A stretch of 59,519 nucleotides of DNA from NCBI GenBank assembly GCA_038527215.1, contig JBCBGC010000035.1, forward strand, positions 1 through 59,519, written 5' to 3'. The position numbers and the translations under genes were made by a program. The number at the start of each line of letters is the position of its first letter. The first letter of the stretch is position 1. The notes beneath the pieces were generated by a model. It saw nothing but the letters and a program-made list of their open reading frames with translations, ran no database searches and was not told the DNA's origin. Positions 9,585 through 19,086 of this stretch are shown here, one piece after another. The DNA comes from JAWPMV01 sp038527215. GTDB taxonomy: Bacteria > Bacteroidota > Bacteroidia > J057.

Positions 9585-9658
9585 GTCCGAAATGTTTTCC
9601 CTTTGGTTCGGAATCGCCCCTCATATGTAACTTCAAGGCTAAGCAAAAGGGAAGCGGC

Positions 9659-10405
9659 CTATTGATATTTGCTGAGAAAAAGCTTGCCTTGTTCATTGAG
9701 CTCGGTAATGAAGAAGCTCCCTCGCCACACCAACTCTCCGAGTTTCCCTTTTACATCCCCCTCAAATCCGCAGCTTTGAATCTCAATGGCGGTGCCCTTT
9801 TCCGGGAAAATGAGGGAATAAGGACGCGTATAGCGGTTTTCCCAAAACCATTTCGTCATCAGGTCTCTCGCTAAGAGGTCGGAGGTTACTTCCTTCCATT
9901 CCCCATTAGACTGAAGCGTCAAAAAGCCTTTTCCATCGGTCCCGCAGAAATAATCTCCGCATTGAAGCCCCTGCTCACAGCCTATGTAGGTTTGTCCGGA
10001 ATTTTTGTCCTTATACACCACCACGATCAGGTTCTCTTCCGTGGTCCCGGATACCAGATAGCCAGCCCGGGGATTTTCATGCTTGACGGCCTTTTTCCGT
10101 TGTGCCACCGTCATGAATGCTTCTTCCGTGCAATCCGCAAAAACCCACCCATCTGGCAGGGCGAGATAGTAATCTTTCACCTGGGGTTTTTCCATCTCTA
10201 GCAAGCGTTGCAGATAATGCGCAGTTGTCAGGCTATCTTCTTGGGGCTCGGGTTCCTGCACGGGTTCCGCTGCTTGCGCTGGTGGAGGCGGGGTCGGTTC
10301 AGCGGTAGGCGCAGGCTCAGGGGTTGCTTCTTTTTGACGGGGTTCAGAAGTACAGGCCGTAGCGAGGGCCAGCTGTAGACAAAGGATGAAATAGAGGAAT
10401 CTCAT
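9659..10405 (-). CDS. Lipoprotein with Pro/Glu-rich linker, paralogue of neighbour
   Basis: 248 aa from the ATG at 10405. The frame runs upstream to 10696, but that extension overlaps the glycosyltransferase, whereas the chosen start opens a clean lipoprotein signal (MRFLYFILCLQLALATAC). After the cysteine comes a roughly 40-residue linker rich in Pro, Ala and Glu, then the same globular domain as the 8730-9584 protein (YYLALPDGWVFADCTEEAF, a cysteine cluster QCGDYFCG, and the LGELVWRGSFFITELNEQGKLFL ending, which I split here only as a description of the tail). Unknown function at the outer membrane or periplasm. Confidence 0.75.
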   Translation of the reverse strand: MRFLYFILCLQLALATACTSEPRQKEATPEPAPTAEPTPPPPAQAAEPVQEPEPQEDSLTTAHYLQRLLEMEKPQVKDYYLALPDGWVFADCTEEAFMTVAQRKKAVKHENPRAGYLVSGTTEENLIVVVYKDKNSGQTYIGCEQGLQCGDYFCGTDGKGFLTLQSNGEWKEVTSDLLARDLMTKWFWENRYTRPYSLIFPEKGTAIEIQSCGFEGDVKGKLGELVWRGSFFITELNEQGKLFLSKYQ

Positions 10406-10469
10406 GGTAGGAAAGGAAAGCGTTGATAATGGTTCCCGCCAAAAGATACATAGTAACCAGCTTAGGAGC

Positions 10470-11699
10470 CTAATCCATGGCTTGATGGGAAGAGAGCACA
10501 GCCTCACATTGCTGAAGAAACCGACGGATATTCGTAGCCAGCATCGCATGTTCCTGCACCCAGGCCTGATTGTATGGGCGAGCGATTTTCTGTCGGTCCT
10601 CATATTCATCGAGCACCCTGAGCAAGCTTTGGGAAAGCTGAGAAGCAGAAAAGTCCGCCAGCATTTCGCCGTTTTTCCCATCCACCACCACTTCATGATT
10701 GCCTGGGATATCGTTTACGATGGGATAAGCCCCGACATAGCAGCCCTCCACCAGGGCATTGGAAAGTCCATCGTAGACCGGAGCCGAAATAAAGATGTCC
10801 ACCAGGTTCCATAGCCGCCCCATTTCTTCCCGTGGGATCAGCCCGGGTTCGTAGTAGAACCGATCATCTTGGGCTTGCAATTGGAGGGCTCGTTGGTGCC
10901 AGGTCGGGGGCACCCCATATCCAGCGGACAGCAGAATGAGTTTGATAGGTTGGGGGCCGGAGGTTAAGAGTTGGGCAAAAGCATCTAAGATGATGTCACC
11001 CTGGTAGATTGGCTTCAAGCCCCTGGGACTAAAGATCACCTTTTGTCCAGACTCAATCCCATATTTTTTCCGTAAGGCTGCCAGTTGCTCAGGTGTAGCG
11101 GCAAATAAGGCCGGATCTACCCCCCAGCGATTGAGCGAGCTTTTGGCCTCCGGCACCCCAAACCAGTCCCGCATCCGGTCCACCAATTCCTGATTGTCTC
11201 CGGTAAGAAAGGAAGCGCTGTCCAGGGCTTTTTTTACCTGAAAGCGAAAGAGCCGCCATTTTACTTCCTGGACCCATCGGTCAAATATGCCCTGGGGCTG
11301 GGTCTTGAGGCTTTCCCAACGCTGCTCGTCCCGAATCTTCAGCATCTTTCTTTGAGGCGGAAACTCCAGAATGTCTGCTCCCATCGCGATACTGCCCACC
11401 GGTTGAAAACCACTTTGGTGTACCCATACCCCGAAAGGCGTAACATTAATAGGATTGAGGATATCTACCTGATGTGCGTGTACGGCCTGGGCCAGAGCTT
11501 TGCCGCCGAAGAGATAGGAAAAGTAGGTTAACTGTCCTTTACGGGTATGCGAAGGTCGAATCCGCACACAAGGTAAGTCCGGTCCAAGGTCTGCCTCCCA
11601 AAAACTGAATACCGTAACCCGGGCTCCGGCCTTAAGCAGGGCTTTTCCCCATTTTTGGGTATGAAAACTTCGGGGGTCACAGACCAGACCGATATGCAT
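10470..11699 (-). CDS. GT-B fold glycosyltransferase (group 1/GT4-like)
   Basis: 409 aa, two Rossmann-like halves. The N-terminal half opens with HIGLVCDPRSFHTQKWGKAL. The C-terminal donor-binding half shows VIFSPRGLKPIYQGDIILDAF, a sugar-nucleotide region FISAPVYDGLSNALVEGCYVGA, and IPGNHEVVVDGKNGEML, as in GT4 enzymes. Substrates cannot be told from sequence; surface glycan synthesis is a reasonable inference. ATG start. It begins 8 bp after the stop of the large outer-membrane protein gene on the same strand, so the two are probably one operon. Confidence 0.85.
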   Translation of the reverse strand: MHIGLVCDPRSFHTQKWGKALLKAGARVTVFSFWEADLGPDLPCVRIRPSHTRKGQLTYFSYLFGGKALAQAVHAHQVDILNPINVTPFGVWVHQSGFQPVGSIAMGADILEFPPQRKMLKIRDEQRWESLKTQPQGIFDRWVQEVKWRLFRFQVKKALDSASFLTGDNQELVDRMRDWFGVPEAKSSLNRWGVDPALFAATPEQLAALRKKYGIESGQKVIFSPRGLKPIYQGDIILDAFAQLLTSGPQPIKLILLSAGYGVPPTWHQRALQLQAQDDRFYYEPGLIPREEMGRLWNLVDIFISAPVYDGLSNALVEGCYVGAYPIVNDIPGNHEVVVDGKNGEMLADFSASQLSQSLLRVLDEYEDRQKIARPYNQAWVQEHAMLATNIRRFLQQCEAVLSSHQAMD

Positions 11700-11707
11700 G
11701 CAGCAAA

Positions 11708-14700
11708 TTAGAAATTTTTGCCGACAGAGATGGTCATGACAGGCGCCTGTAAGGTATTGTCATCAATGCCCCAGGCCAAATCGGTCCGTAAAGAAAAGCC
11801 CAATAGCTTGGTACGCAGTCCGGTACCGACGCCCAGCAGGAAGGGGCTTTTCAGGGTTTGCAACCTTACGGTGAGCCCGCCCGTGGTAATGATTTGGTTG
11901 TCGGTAGGACGCTTTTTGGAAAAGGGATTTCCGTCTTCCCATACCGTGCCTGCATCCACAAAAGGAATCAGCTCCAGGTTATAAAGGGCACCGGAATTGA
12001 GGGTGCTTTTTACCAGACGGGAAAGCGGCATCCGCAATTCCAGGCTGGAAACGATGTAACGGGAACCGGCTCTGGTATTGGGCAGGAAGCCCCGCATCGG
12101 CATGACAAAATCCTGATAGTGGAAGCTGTATAGGGTAGTATCCACAGGATTATTCCGGATGACCCGGTTTTCGCCATTGCTGAATTCGACGAATACTACC
12201 TGATCTTCCATACCGCCCATATAATACTGTATCCTTTCGTTGGGGAAGTTAAAGGCTGCTTTGATTTGACCAGCCAGTACAATCCGCTTGACCAACTCCT
12301 GGTAAAAATTCAAGGAACCTTTTAGGCGATGAAAATTAAAATCTTGCTGAGCCAGGGAATAGTAGCTGTCAAAGCTCGCCTGCACTTTGATGCCGGCGTA
12401 GGTATGACCATCGGTTTCCCGGGTATTGTCAAATTGGAGATTCGCGCCGAGGCGGAAGATATTATCCCGGGCATCATGCCGGACGCTGCGAATCAGATTC
12501 TGGTCTTTGCGGTCCAGATAATGGTAGCCGCCCCCAATTTCTATCGCCGCAAAATTACTCAGAGGATAGCGCGCGCCCAGGTCCAGGGTGAGCCGGTCGA
12601 AGCGGTACAGGGCCGAATCATTTTGGATGGGATTGGCCTCCCGGAAGGAAATGCCCTGATGGGAGATTTTGGCGCTATAGTCAATCCGTCCTTTCATATA
12701 GGTGTAGGACAAATCACTAAAGGAATTCCGGAGATTGAAAAAGGGTTGAATGCGGATATCTACCCGGTGGTTCTTGAGGGCATCGGAAAATCCAGCCGAC
12801 ATATCCAGGCCCCGCTTGAAGCTCGGAATGGGATGGTAATTCAGGTTGATGCCCAAATAGTCAGCGCCCCATTTGGTTTGAGCCGGCACGTCAGCCCCCA
12901 GGTCTACCTCATCCAGGGTGGGTTTAGGCTGATCTCCGAAAACCGTCTGATCCAAACGGTTGGTTTTAATTTTTTGCTTCTCGACGGTAACCAGGGGAGA
13001 CTCAGCCTCTTCTGGGACATATAGATCATCGTCTTCGTCAAAGATATAATAGCGGACGGGCTTGTCTTCGCCAGCTTCGGTTTCTGCCCCTTGAGACGGG
13101 CTAGTTTCGGGAACATCTTCCGGTGCGGGCGTTTCCTCTTCCACGGCCACGGCTTGTTCTGTCCGTCGCTTTTCTTCGTTGACCCGGACCTGATAGTCGG
13201 CCAGGTAATCTAATCTAAGGAGGGTAGGAGCCGGTTCATCGACCGGGATCAGGGTTTGTAGTGGAATGCGGCAGATGCGCATGATGCCTTCTTCCGGTTT
13301 CAGGAAATTCACTTCCTCGCCTGCCAGATCAAAAGCCTGAAAGCCCAGGGCCAGGTTGCTCAGGGCTTTGGCTTCGCCCGAAAATATGTTGACCTGGGAA
13401 AGGTTATAAATCCCTGATTCGTCTGAGCGGACCATGACTTCAAAATTACTGCTCATATGCGGCTGTCGCTCATTGATCAAGGGCGTCTGGGTGATGCGGA
13501 CCAGTTCCCGGGCTTTTTCCGCGTATTCGAAGCGGTACAAATCAAAATCTTGCTGATAGGCCTCCCAGGCAGGGATTTCTATCCGCAAGCCCGTGGTATC
13601 CCGATTAGAACTAAATACGATTTGCTGGTCATCCATCGACCAGGTAGGATCGAGGTCATCGTAGGCATCGCGGGTGACAGCCTCAAAAGAAGCACTATTT
13701 GCCTCCGTGGTGTATATGTCCCACCAGCCATTTTGCAGGGCCGAAACCGCCAGCACAGGCTCCTGGTGAGCCCAACTCAGCGCCCCAATCTGACTGATCG
13801 CCGGATCAATCCGGCCATAGGTTATTTCATCGTTCTCTATGTCAAAATATGCCATCACATACTGCCCTTTATAATAGGCGGTAGTGGCCAGGATCGTTCC
13901 GTCTCCATTCCATGCCATGGGCAGGTGGGTATCAAATTGAGCGGCGTGATGATGAACGCGACCCATCTGAATGTCGGTCGGTAAATACCGATGCTCTTCC
14001 CCATCGTAGAGAAACACCCGGTGCTTTCCTCCTTTGTTCAGGTAGAGCGCATACATATCCCGGGCTGCATTGTAAGCAAAACCCTTAATGTCAAAACCAT
14101 CCTTCAGAGGAAGGGTTAAGGCGTCTTGATTTTCGGTGAGGAGCATACGGCCCCCTTTGGCCATGGCCGCCTGCTGACGCAAAAACTCTCGCCAGCGGTA
14201 GGTCAGGGTATTTAAGGTGATGCCCAGGACTGCGATGACCCCTGATTCGATGGAATGGGAGATATTGACGAGGTAAATGATTTCGGAAATCTTCTGCTCC
14301 CCATATTCATGGGTGATATAGTGCCAGATGGACTTTCTGGCCAGGCGATTCAAAGCCGTTTCCCCCTCAAGGGCCAGGTTCGTAAGCAGATTCGATTTTT
14401 GCTCGATCAGGCTATTGATCCACATTTCGTCCTCGAAGGTCCATCCATCCGCCAGGTATTCCTGCAAACCCTGCTTAAACCAGGTTGCATCATGAAAGAG
14501 CAACTGAGTTTGGATGTTTTGGCTGATCCGATCGGTATAAGTGAACTCTTCCAGCACTACCTGGGCTACCGCTTTTTTCACGGCTGCATACAACTCCCCG
14601 CTGGCACCGGGATCCACCACCTGCGCCTGATGGCGCGGTAACCTAAAATTGCCGGGGCCGGCCTGAAAATCCTGGGTATTGATGTTGCTCCGCAGCAGGT

Positions 14701-14962
14701 CTTCTACATTGCCTGCGTAGAAAAGCTGGTAGCGCAGATTGGGTTTGTAATCAAGGACAATCCCCAACTCAAAACGAGCCAGTTCCGCATACTTCCCTAC
14801 TTTGAATGCACCCCCTTTGTCTTTGGGCAAAAAGAACACATCAAAGTGATCGGTCGTTAGCATTTTCCAGTTGCGTGCCTGGCTAAAGGGTTGCTCTTTC
14901 TGCCCATAACCCGGAACACAGAAGAAGGAAAAGATCAAAAGGGTCAATAAATGCCTGCGCAT
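11708..14962 (-). CDS. TolB-like propeller protein with C-terminal Omp85-type barrel
   Basis: 1084 aa from the ATG at 14962, which opens a signal peptide (RRHLLTLLIFSFFCVPGYGQ); the frame extends 20 codons further to a GTG that I reject. Residues about 30-280 resemble the peptidase-MA-like domain that precedes such propellers, but no HExxH is visible at the expected place. Residues about 290-600 hold WD40/TolB-type blades (DPTWSMDDQQIVFSSNRD). An acidic linker follows near 620-680. The last 370 residues resemble the surface-antigen/BamA barrel and end in phenylalanine (VGKNF), as outer-membrane barrels do. Related large proteins are common in Bacteroidota; the role is unknown. Confidence 0.8.
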   Translation of the reverse strand: MRRHLLTLLIFSFFCVPGYGQKEQPFSQARNWKMLTTDHFDVFFLPKDKGGAFKVGKYAELARFELGIVLDYKPNLRYQLFYAGNVEDLLRSNINTQDFQAGPGNFRLPRHQAQVVDPGASGELYAAVKKAVAQVVLEEFTYTDRISQNIQTQLLFHDATWFKQGLQEYLADGWTFEDEMWINSLIEQKSNLLTNLALEGETALNRLARKSIWHYITHEYGEQKISEIIYLVNISHSIESGVIAVLGITLNTLTYRWREFLRQQAAMAKGGRMLLTENQDALTLPLKDGFDIKGFAYNAARDMYALYLNKGGKHRVFLYDGEEHRYLPTDIQMGRVHHHAAQFDTHLPMAWNGDGTILATTAYYKGQYVMAYFDIENDEITYGRIDPAISQIGALSWAHQEPVLAVSALQNGWWDIYTTEANSASFEAVTRDAYDDLDPTWSMDDQQIVFSSNRDTTGLRIEIPAWEAYQQDFDLYRFEYAEKARELVRITQTPLINERQPHMSSNFEVMVRSDESGIYNLSQVNIFSGEAKALSNLALGFQAFDLAGEEVNFLKPEEGIMRICRIPLQTLIPVDEPAPTLLRLDYLADYQVRVNEEKRRTEQAVAVEEETPAPEDVPETSPSQGAETEAGEDKPVRYYIFDEDDDLYVPEEAESPLVTVEKQKIKTNRLDQTVFGDQPKPTLDEVDLGADVPAQTKWGADYLGINLNYHPIPSFKRGLDMSAGFSDALKNHRVDIRIQPFFNLRNSFSDLSYTYMKGRIDYSAKISHQGISFREANPIQNDSALYRFDRLTLDLGARYPLSNFAAIEIGGGYHYLDRKDQNLIRSVRHDARDNIFRLGANLQFDNTRETDGHTYAGIKVQASFDSYYSLAQQDFNFHRLKGSLNFYQELVKRIVLAGQIKAAFNFPNERIQYYMGGMEDQVVFVEFSNGENRVIRNNPVDTTLYSFHYQDFVMPMRGFLPNTRAGSRYIVSSLELRMPLSRLVKSTLNSGALYNLELIPFVDAGTVWEDGNPFSKKRPTDNQIITTGGLTVRLQTLKSPFLLGVGTGLRTKLLGFSLRTDLAWGIDDNTLQAPVMTISVGKNF

Positions 14963-15121
14963 AAGGATAATCAGGAATGTTTCTGTACTGTAAAAGAGTG
15001 GTAGCAGGATCAATTTCCACACCGAAGCTTAGCTTAATATACAAAAAAAGCCTCGTGAATAATGTCGGAAAGCTAACCATCCGGCCTCTTTTCTTATATA
15101 TTTCCTAACCCCTCAGCTTGC

Positions 15122-16189
15122 CTACTGTTTGAAGAGGCGATTTATTTGAACCGCGGGCGGGATGGGCGTATCCCGATCCTGAATATATTGGTAGAGGAGC
15201 TGAGAAAAGTAGGGAGCCTGAAGCAGGCCTTTGGTCCCTAATCCATTCAAGACAAAAACCTCCGGCCATTGAGGATGAGCGCCCAGGGCGGGTCTTCGAT
15301 TGGGGGTAGTGGCCCTGACCCCGGCCCGATGTTTCAAGACCTTCACCGGCAAGTCAATGGCGGCTTGCAGATGCGCCAACATCTCTTCCCGGCCCTCCGC
15401 AGAAGGTGAGAGGTCTGCAAAACGGTTGGCGTAGGTAGCGCCCAAGGTGTAGCGATGATTCCCTCTGGGAATCAGGTAAATTTTGCGAGAAAGTACCCAG
15501 GGCAGATTTAGTCTGGGAATTTCCACCTCCATGATTTCGCCTTTGTTCGGTCGCAAATCCATGGGCGGGAAGAAAGCATCTTTGGCCAGTCGGTATCCCT
15601 GACAAAGCACCAGGTGGTCCACCTGCATCCTCCCCTCGGGACCCTGCCAAGACATCTCCTCGGGCTGGAAGTCCTGCCACTGAAAGGCACAATGCATGCG
15701 TTTGAGGCTATGGTGCGCTTCCAGATGCTGCTTGAACCGGTCCAGGAGGGTGGGAATATCTACCCAGCCACATCCCTTGATCATGATGCCTCCTAAGGGA
15801 TCTTTGACCGGAGGAAAAAGCTCGCCTTCCGGGAGGAAATCAGCCCAGGCAGCAAAAGCAGGGTCCACTGACCGTCCGGTCCATTTGTTATACTCCTCTA
15901 CGCTCTTGAAAGGGCGATAAATCGGCGCTGGGTGAATGGCTTCCTGACAAGAGGCGGGTAGTTGCTGGAAAAAGGTCTTTAGGGCCGCCATCAGTTCTTC
16001 TGCCATCCAGGTCTTGGCTCCCATTCGACCGGTAATGACATTGAACAAGCCCGCAGCCACCCGAGAGGCCCCTGCTGGCGCTTCATCTTCTATCAGGGTC
16101 ACAGCCTGTCCATTTTCGGCAAAGCGCCAGGCCATCAGGCTTCCGGCTAATCCTCCGCCAACGATCAGGATATGAGCTTTTTTATTCAA
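15122..16189 (-). CDS. FAD-dependent oxidoreductase (DAO family)
   Basis: 355 aa of the D-amino-acid/glycine-oxidase-like DAO superfamily. The N-terminal ADP-binding motif is ILIVGGGLAGSLMAWRFA, followed by GASRVAAGLFNVITGR, and the C-terminal FAD contact NGLGTKGLLQAPYFSQLL. No signal peptide. Substrate not predictable; MnmC-like or glycine-oxidase-like amine oxidation are possibilities. The start is a TTG at 16189, because no in-frame ATG precedes the dinucleotide-binding motif and the ATG at 16200 is out of frame. About 160 bp separate it from the large barrel gene downstream. Confidence 0.82.
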   Translation of the reverse strand: MNKKAHILIVGGGLAGSLMAWRFAENGQAVTLIEDEAPAGASRVAAGLFNVITGRMGAKTWMAEELMAALKTFFQQLPASCQEAIHPAPIYRPFKSVEEYNKWTGRSVDPAFAAWADFLPEGELFPPVKDPLGGIMIKGCGWVDIPTLLDRFKQHLEAHHSLKRMHCAFQWQDFQPEEMSWQGPEGRMQVDHLVLCQGYRLAKDAFFPPMDLRPNKGEIMEVEIPRLNLPWVLSRKIYLIPRGNHRYTLGATYANRFADLSPSAEGREEMLAHLQAAIDLPVKVLKHRAGVRATTPNRRPALGAHPQWPEVFVLNGLGTKGLLQAPYFSQLLYQYIQDRDTPIPPAVQINRLFKQ

Positions 16190-16436
16190 GAGGTAAGCAT
16201 TAGGGAGGGCCTGTAAACTTCTCAGGGTTTGGTTTTGGACAAAATGAATTCAAAAATATTCAAAAAGTCGGCTTTCCTCCCCCTTTTCTTCCCAGAAAGC
16301 CCATAAATCATGTAACCAGATCAAAAAAAAGCGGCATAAAATCGCTCCCCGCTGCGTTTGAGGGAGGGCCAATCTCTGCTGGGACCCGGCCAAGGCCTGG
16401 CTATTTTTATCAGGATTAATAAGGTAGCAAACAGAC

Positions 16437-19016
16437 ATGAAGAAGGGCCTGATTTTATCCTGCTTGATACATAGCTTGTGTTTCTTTTCCCTCTCTGGCC
16501 AAACCCTGATTCAAAGCTTTCCCTACGTTCAGGATTTCGATGGGCCAGGTTTTGTCCCTGATAACCAAAACTCCAATCCTGGTCAGCCCACCATTACCCT
16601 GGCCGAAGGCTGGAGCAATGCTACCGCCGATGATCCTCAGGATTGGGCGATTCGCAGCATCGCTACCGGCTCCAGTAACACGGGCCCTTCCCAGGACCAT
16701 ACCGGTAATAATGGGAACTACCTTTACGTAGAAGATGGCTATGGAAACTACCCTTCCATTGTGTTGCTCAGTCCCTGGTTCGATCTTAGCCTGTTGAGTT
16801 GTCCTGTGGCCAGTTTTTATATCCATCACCAAAGCAACATACAGCCCAGCAATCTTTTATCCTTTGAGCTGGAAGATAGCAGTGGATGGCAACAAAATAT
16901 CATCCCCGTGCAATACGGCGATACCTCCTCCGCCTGGAAACGGGTGCAGATCGACCTTCGACCCTATCAAGGCCAAACGATCCGCTTGGGTTTCCGGGTA
17001 AGCAATGATCAAACGGGGTTTCAGAATGATATCGCCCTGGATGATTTTACCCTGGACGAGGGGAACTGGCCTGAACTCATCCTGGAAGATCTTTTCCTCC
17101 CTTTGAGCGCCTGCGACCTGGGCGTGGTAGAAGAATTTGACCTTAGCTTGCGCAATACCGGTTGTATTCCCCTCGACAGCCTGGTTTTTGGGGTGTACCT
17201 GGATAGTCAACTCGTAGGAAGAGACACCCTGTTCACTACCTTATTGCCGCAAAGCAAGTTGGATTTCACCCATACTACCTCCCTCAATTTATCTACACCA
17301 GGCATCTATACGGTAGAGGTAAAAGCGGAAATGAACGGAATGGCGCTTTCGGGCACCCTGTCCACGAAGAAGGAGGTGGAAAGTCTTTCCCCACCGACGC
17401 CTCCTACCTTGCTGGGGGATACCATCTGCCCACTGGAACCGGCCACACTCACGCATGCGGGTTCGGAACGCTTGATTTGGTCCACAGCAAATGGCCAAAT
17501 CCTGGCCTGGGATAGTAGTTTTCAAACTCCTTCCTTGCCCAATGGGGGAACCTATTTCGCCCAATCTGTGGATTTTGAAGCCAGGGAAATCGGGAAAACC
17601 GGGGTAAAATCCTTTGCACCAGGTCGATATTTCTTGCAATTCACCTCTCAAGGCAAGGTGCTGCTGGATAAGCTGGGCCTCTATTTTTCACAATATGATT
17701 CTGCTGAAGTAAGCATCTACCTAAGTCCCGGAGGGTATATGGGGAAAACTTCCGATAGCCTGGCCTGGACCTTATTTCATCAGGCCTCGGTCTTGGGCGC
17801 AGGTCCTACCCAAGTGGTAGAACTTGCCTTACCCCTTGCGATATGGGAAGCCAGCACGACCATGGGGATGATGATCGTTTCCAACAAACCCCTGGCTTAT
17901 CACGATGATCTATTTTCAGCTGAGCAGGCTTTCCTGTATATGCAAGGGGGTCCGAGAAAGGGACAAGCCTGGCAGGACAGCCTTTTATTAGAAGAAAGCT
18001 GGACCGGTATCCTTTCCTATCAGGAATGGAGATGTGCTTCCTCTCCACAGCCGGTAAGCATTACGCTTTATCCCGAGGCGATGCTGGACTGGCCCACAGA
18101 TACGCTATTCTGTCAGGGCGATTCCATCTTTTTGGATGCGGGGACAGGCACCCAATTTCTTTGGGGAGATGGGGTTACCCAGCATGCGCGTTGGATCAGC
18201 CAGACAGGCACCTACAGCGTACAAAAAAGTGGCTTGATGGGTTGTTTTGTCATGGATTCCATCCAGGTATCGAATCCCCCGCCCATTTTGGTCAGCACAG
18301 ATTCCATGTTCTCCGCTAGTTGCCCAAACTCAGAAGATGGAATGATCTTCGTTTCAGCCGATGGGGGACTCCTTCCCCTAAGCTTCCAATGGCAACATGG
18401 AGATAGCAGTCTGGTGATTTCCGGACTTAATGCGGGTTATTATTCCCTCTTGGTTTCGGATGCAGCCGGTTGTAAAACCAGCGTAGATTCTTTATACCTG
18501 CCCAGTCAGGATAGTTTACCGGAGGCTGCTTTTAGCTTTAGCCTGGATCAAACACAGGTTCAGCTTGAGAATCTCTCCAATGGTGCCAGCAGCTATCAAT
18601 GGGATTTTGGGGATGGTACGGCTTTCAGCCATGAATCTTCCCCTTCTCATACCTATGCCACACCGGGTCTGTATACGATTCAGCTGATCGTTAGCAATGC
18701 CTGCGGTTCGGATACGATAGAAGAAATCATAGACCTGACGACCGTCAGCATCAGTAGCCTGCAAGCTCACGATCTTCGCTTGCAATATGTGCCCCAGGAT
18801 CAAGCGCTTCACCTGACCGCCAGGGGTCTGCCCGGTCGTTACATAGAGGTAAGTGTTACGGATCTTTCTGGCAAGCAAATGTATCTGGCAAGTTTCTCCC
18901 TCAAGGAAGCGGAGGCTTTAGAGAAGAAAATCTCCACCCCATGGCCCAAAGGCATATATATTCTTCGATTGGGAAATCGGGAGGGGCAATGGAGCCAGAA
19001 ATTTCAAATAGACTAA
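16437..19016 (+). CDS. Secreted multidomain protein: MAM/anchor-J-like, SprB-like, PKD, type IX sorting domain
   Basis: 859 aa with signal peptide (cut after SLSG). Residues about 25-215 form a MAM/choice-of-anchor-J-like beta domain (QDFDGPGF ... IALDDFTLDEGN). Unassigned beta regions follow. Near 620-690 there is a SprB-like repeat (SCPNSEDGMIFVSADGG ... YSLLVSDAAGC). Residues about 695-770 are a PKD domain (YQWDFGDGTAFSHE ... GLYTIQLIVSNACG). The last 80 residues look like a type A type IX sorting domain (VTDLSGKQMY ... KGIYILRLG), which targets the protein for T9SS export and surface attachment or release. ATG start. A terminator-like hairpin follows at 19055. Confidence 0.85.
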   Translation: MKKGLILSCLIHSLCFFSLSGQTLIQSFPYVQDFDGPGFVPDNQNSNPGQPTITLAEGWSNATADDPQDWAIRSIATGSSNTGPSQDHTGNNGNYLYVEDGYGNYPSIVLLSPWFDLSLLSCPVASFYIHHQSNIQPSNLLSFELEDSSGWQQNIIPVQYGDTSSAWKRVQIDLRPYQGQTIRLGFRVSNDQTGFQNDIALDDFTLDEGNWPELILEDLFLPLSACDLGVVEEFDLSLRNTGCIPLDSLVFGVYLDSQLVGRDTLFTTLLPQSKLDFTHTTSLNLSTPGIYTVEVKAEMNGMALSGTLSTKKEVESLSPPTPPTLLGDTICPLEPATLTHAGSERLIWSTANGQILAWDSSFQTPSLPNGGTYFAQSVDFEAREIGKTGVKSFAPGRYFLQFTSQGKVLLDKLGLYFSQYDSAEVSIYLSPGGYMGKTSDSLAWTLFHQASVLGAGPTQVVELALPLAIWEASTTMGMMIVSNKPLAYHDDLFSAEQAFLYMQGGPRKGQAWQDSLLLEESWTGILSYQEWRCASSPQPVSITLYPEAMLDWPTDTLFCQGDSIFLDAGTGTQFLWGDGVTQHARWISQTGTYSVQKSGLMGCFVMDSIQVSNPPPILVSTDSMFSASCPNSEDGMIFVSADGGLLPLSFQWQHGDSSLVISGLNAGYYSLLVSDAAGCKTSVDSLYLPSQDSLPEAAFSFSLDQTQVQLENLSNGASSYQWDFGDGTAFSHESSPSHTYATPGLYTIQLIVSNACGSDTIEEIIDLTTVSISSLQAHDLRLQYVPQDQALHLTARGLPGRYIEVSVTDLSGKQMYLASFSLKEAEALEKKISTPWPKGIYILRLGNREGQWSQKFQID

Positions 19017-19054
19017 TGAGTCCAACACCGTTATCGGCTTTATATACATAGGGA

Positions 19055-19080
19055 GGGCAGGCTTGTAGCCGGCCCTTTCG
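19055..19080 (+). terminator. Terminator-like hairpin after the PKD protein gene
   Basis: GGGCAGGCT (19055-19063) pairs with AGCCGGCCC (19067-19075) with one mismatched pair and a 3-base loop. TTTCGCTTTT follows, extending into the end of the convergent gene. It lies 38 bp after the stop at 19016. Confidence 0.55.
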
Positions 19081-19086
19081 CTTTTC

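Noticed and set aside
12329..13024. 231-codon plus-strand frame opposite the barrel protein gene
   Set aside because: The minus-strand product is coherent beta-barrel sequence; the plus frame is not.
16250..16438. Short minus-strand frame in the gap before the PKD protein gene
   Set aside because: No domain, overlaps the divergent start region; probably noncoding leader sequence.
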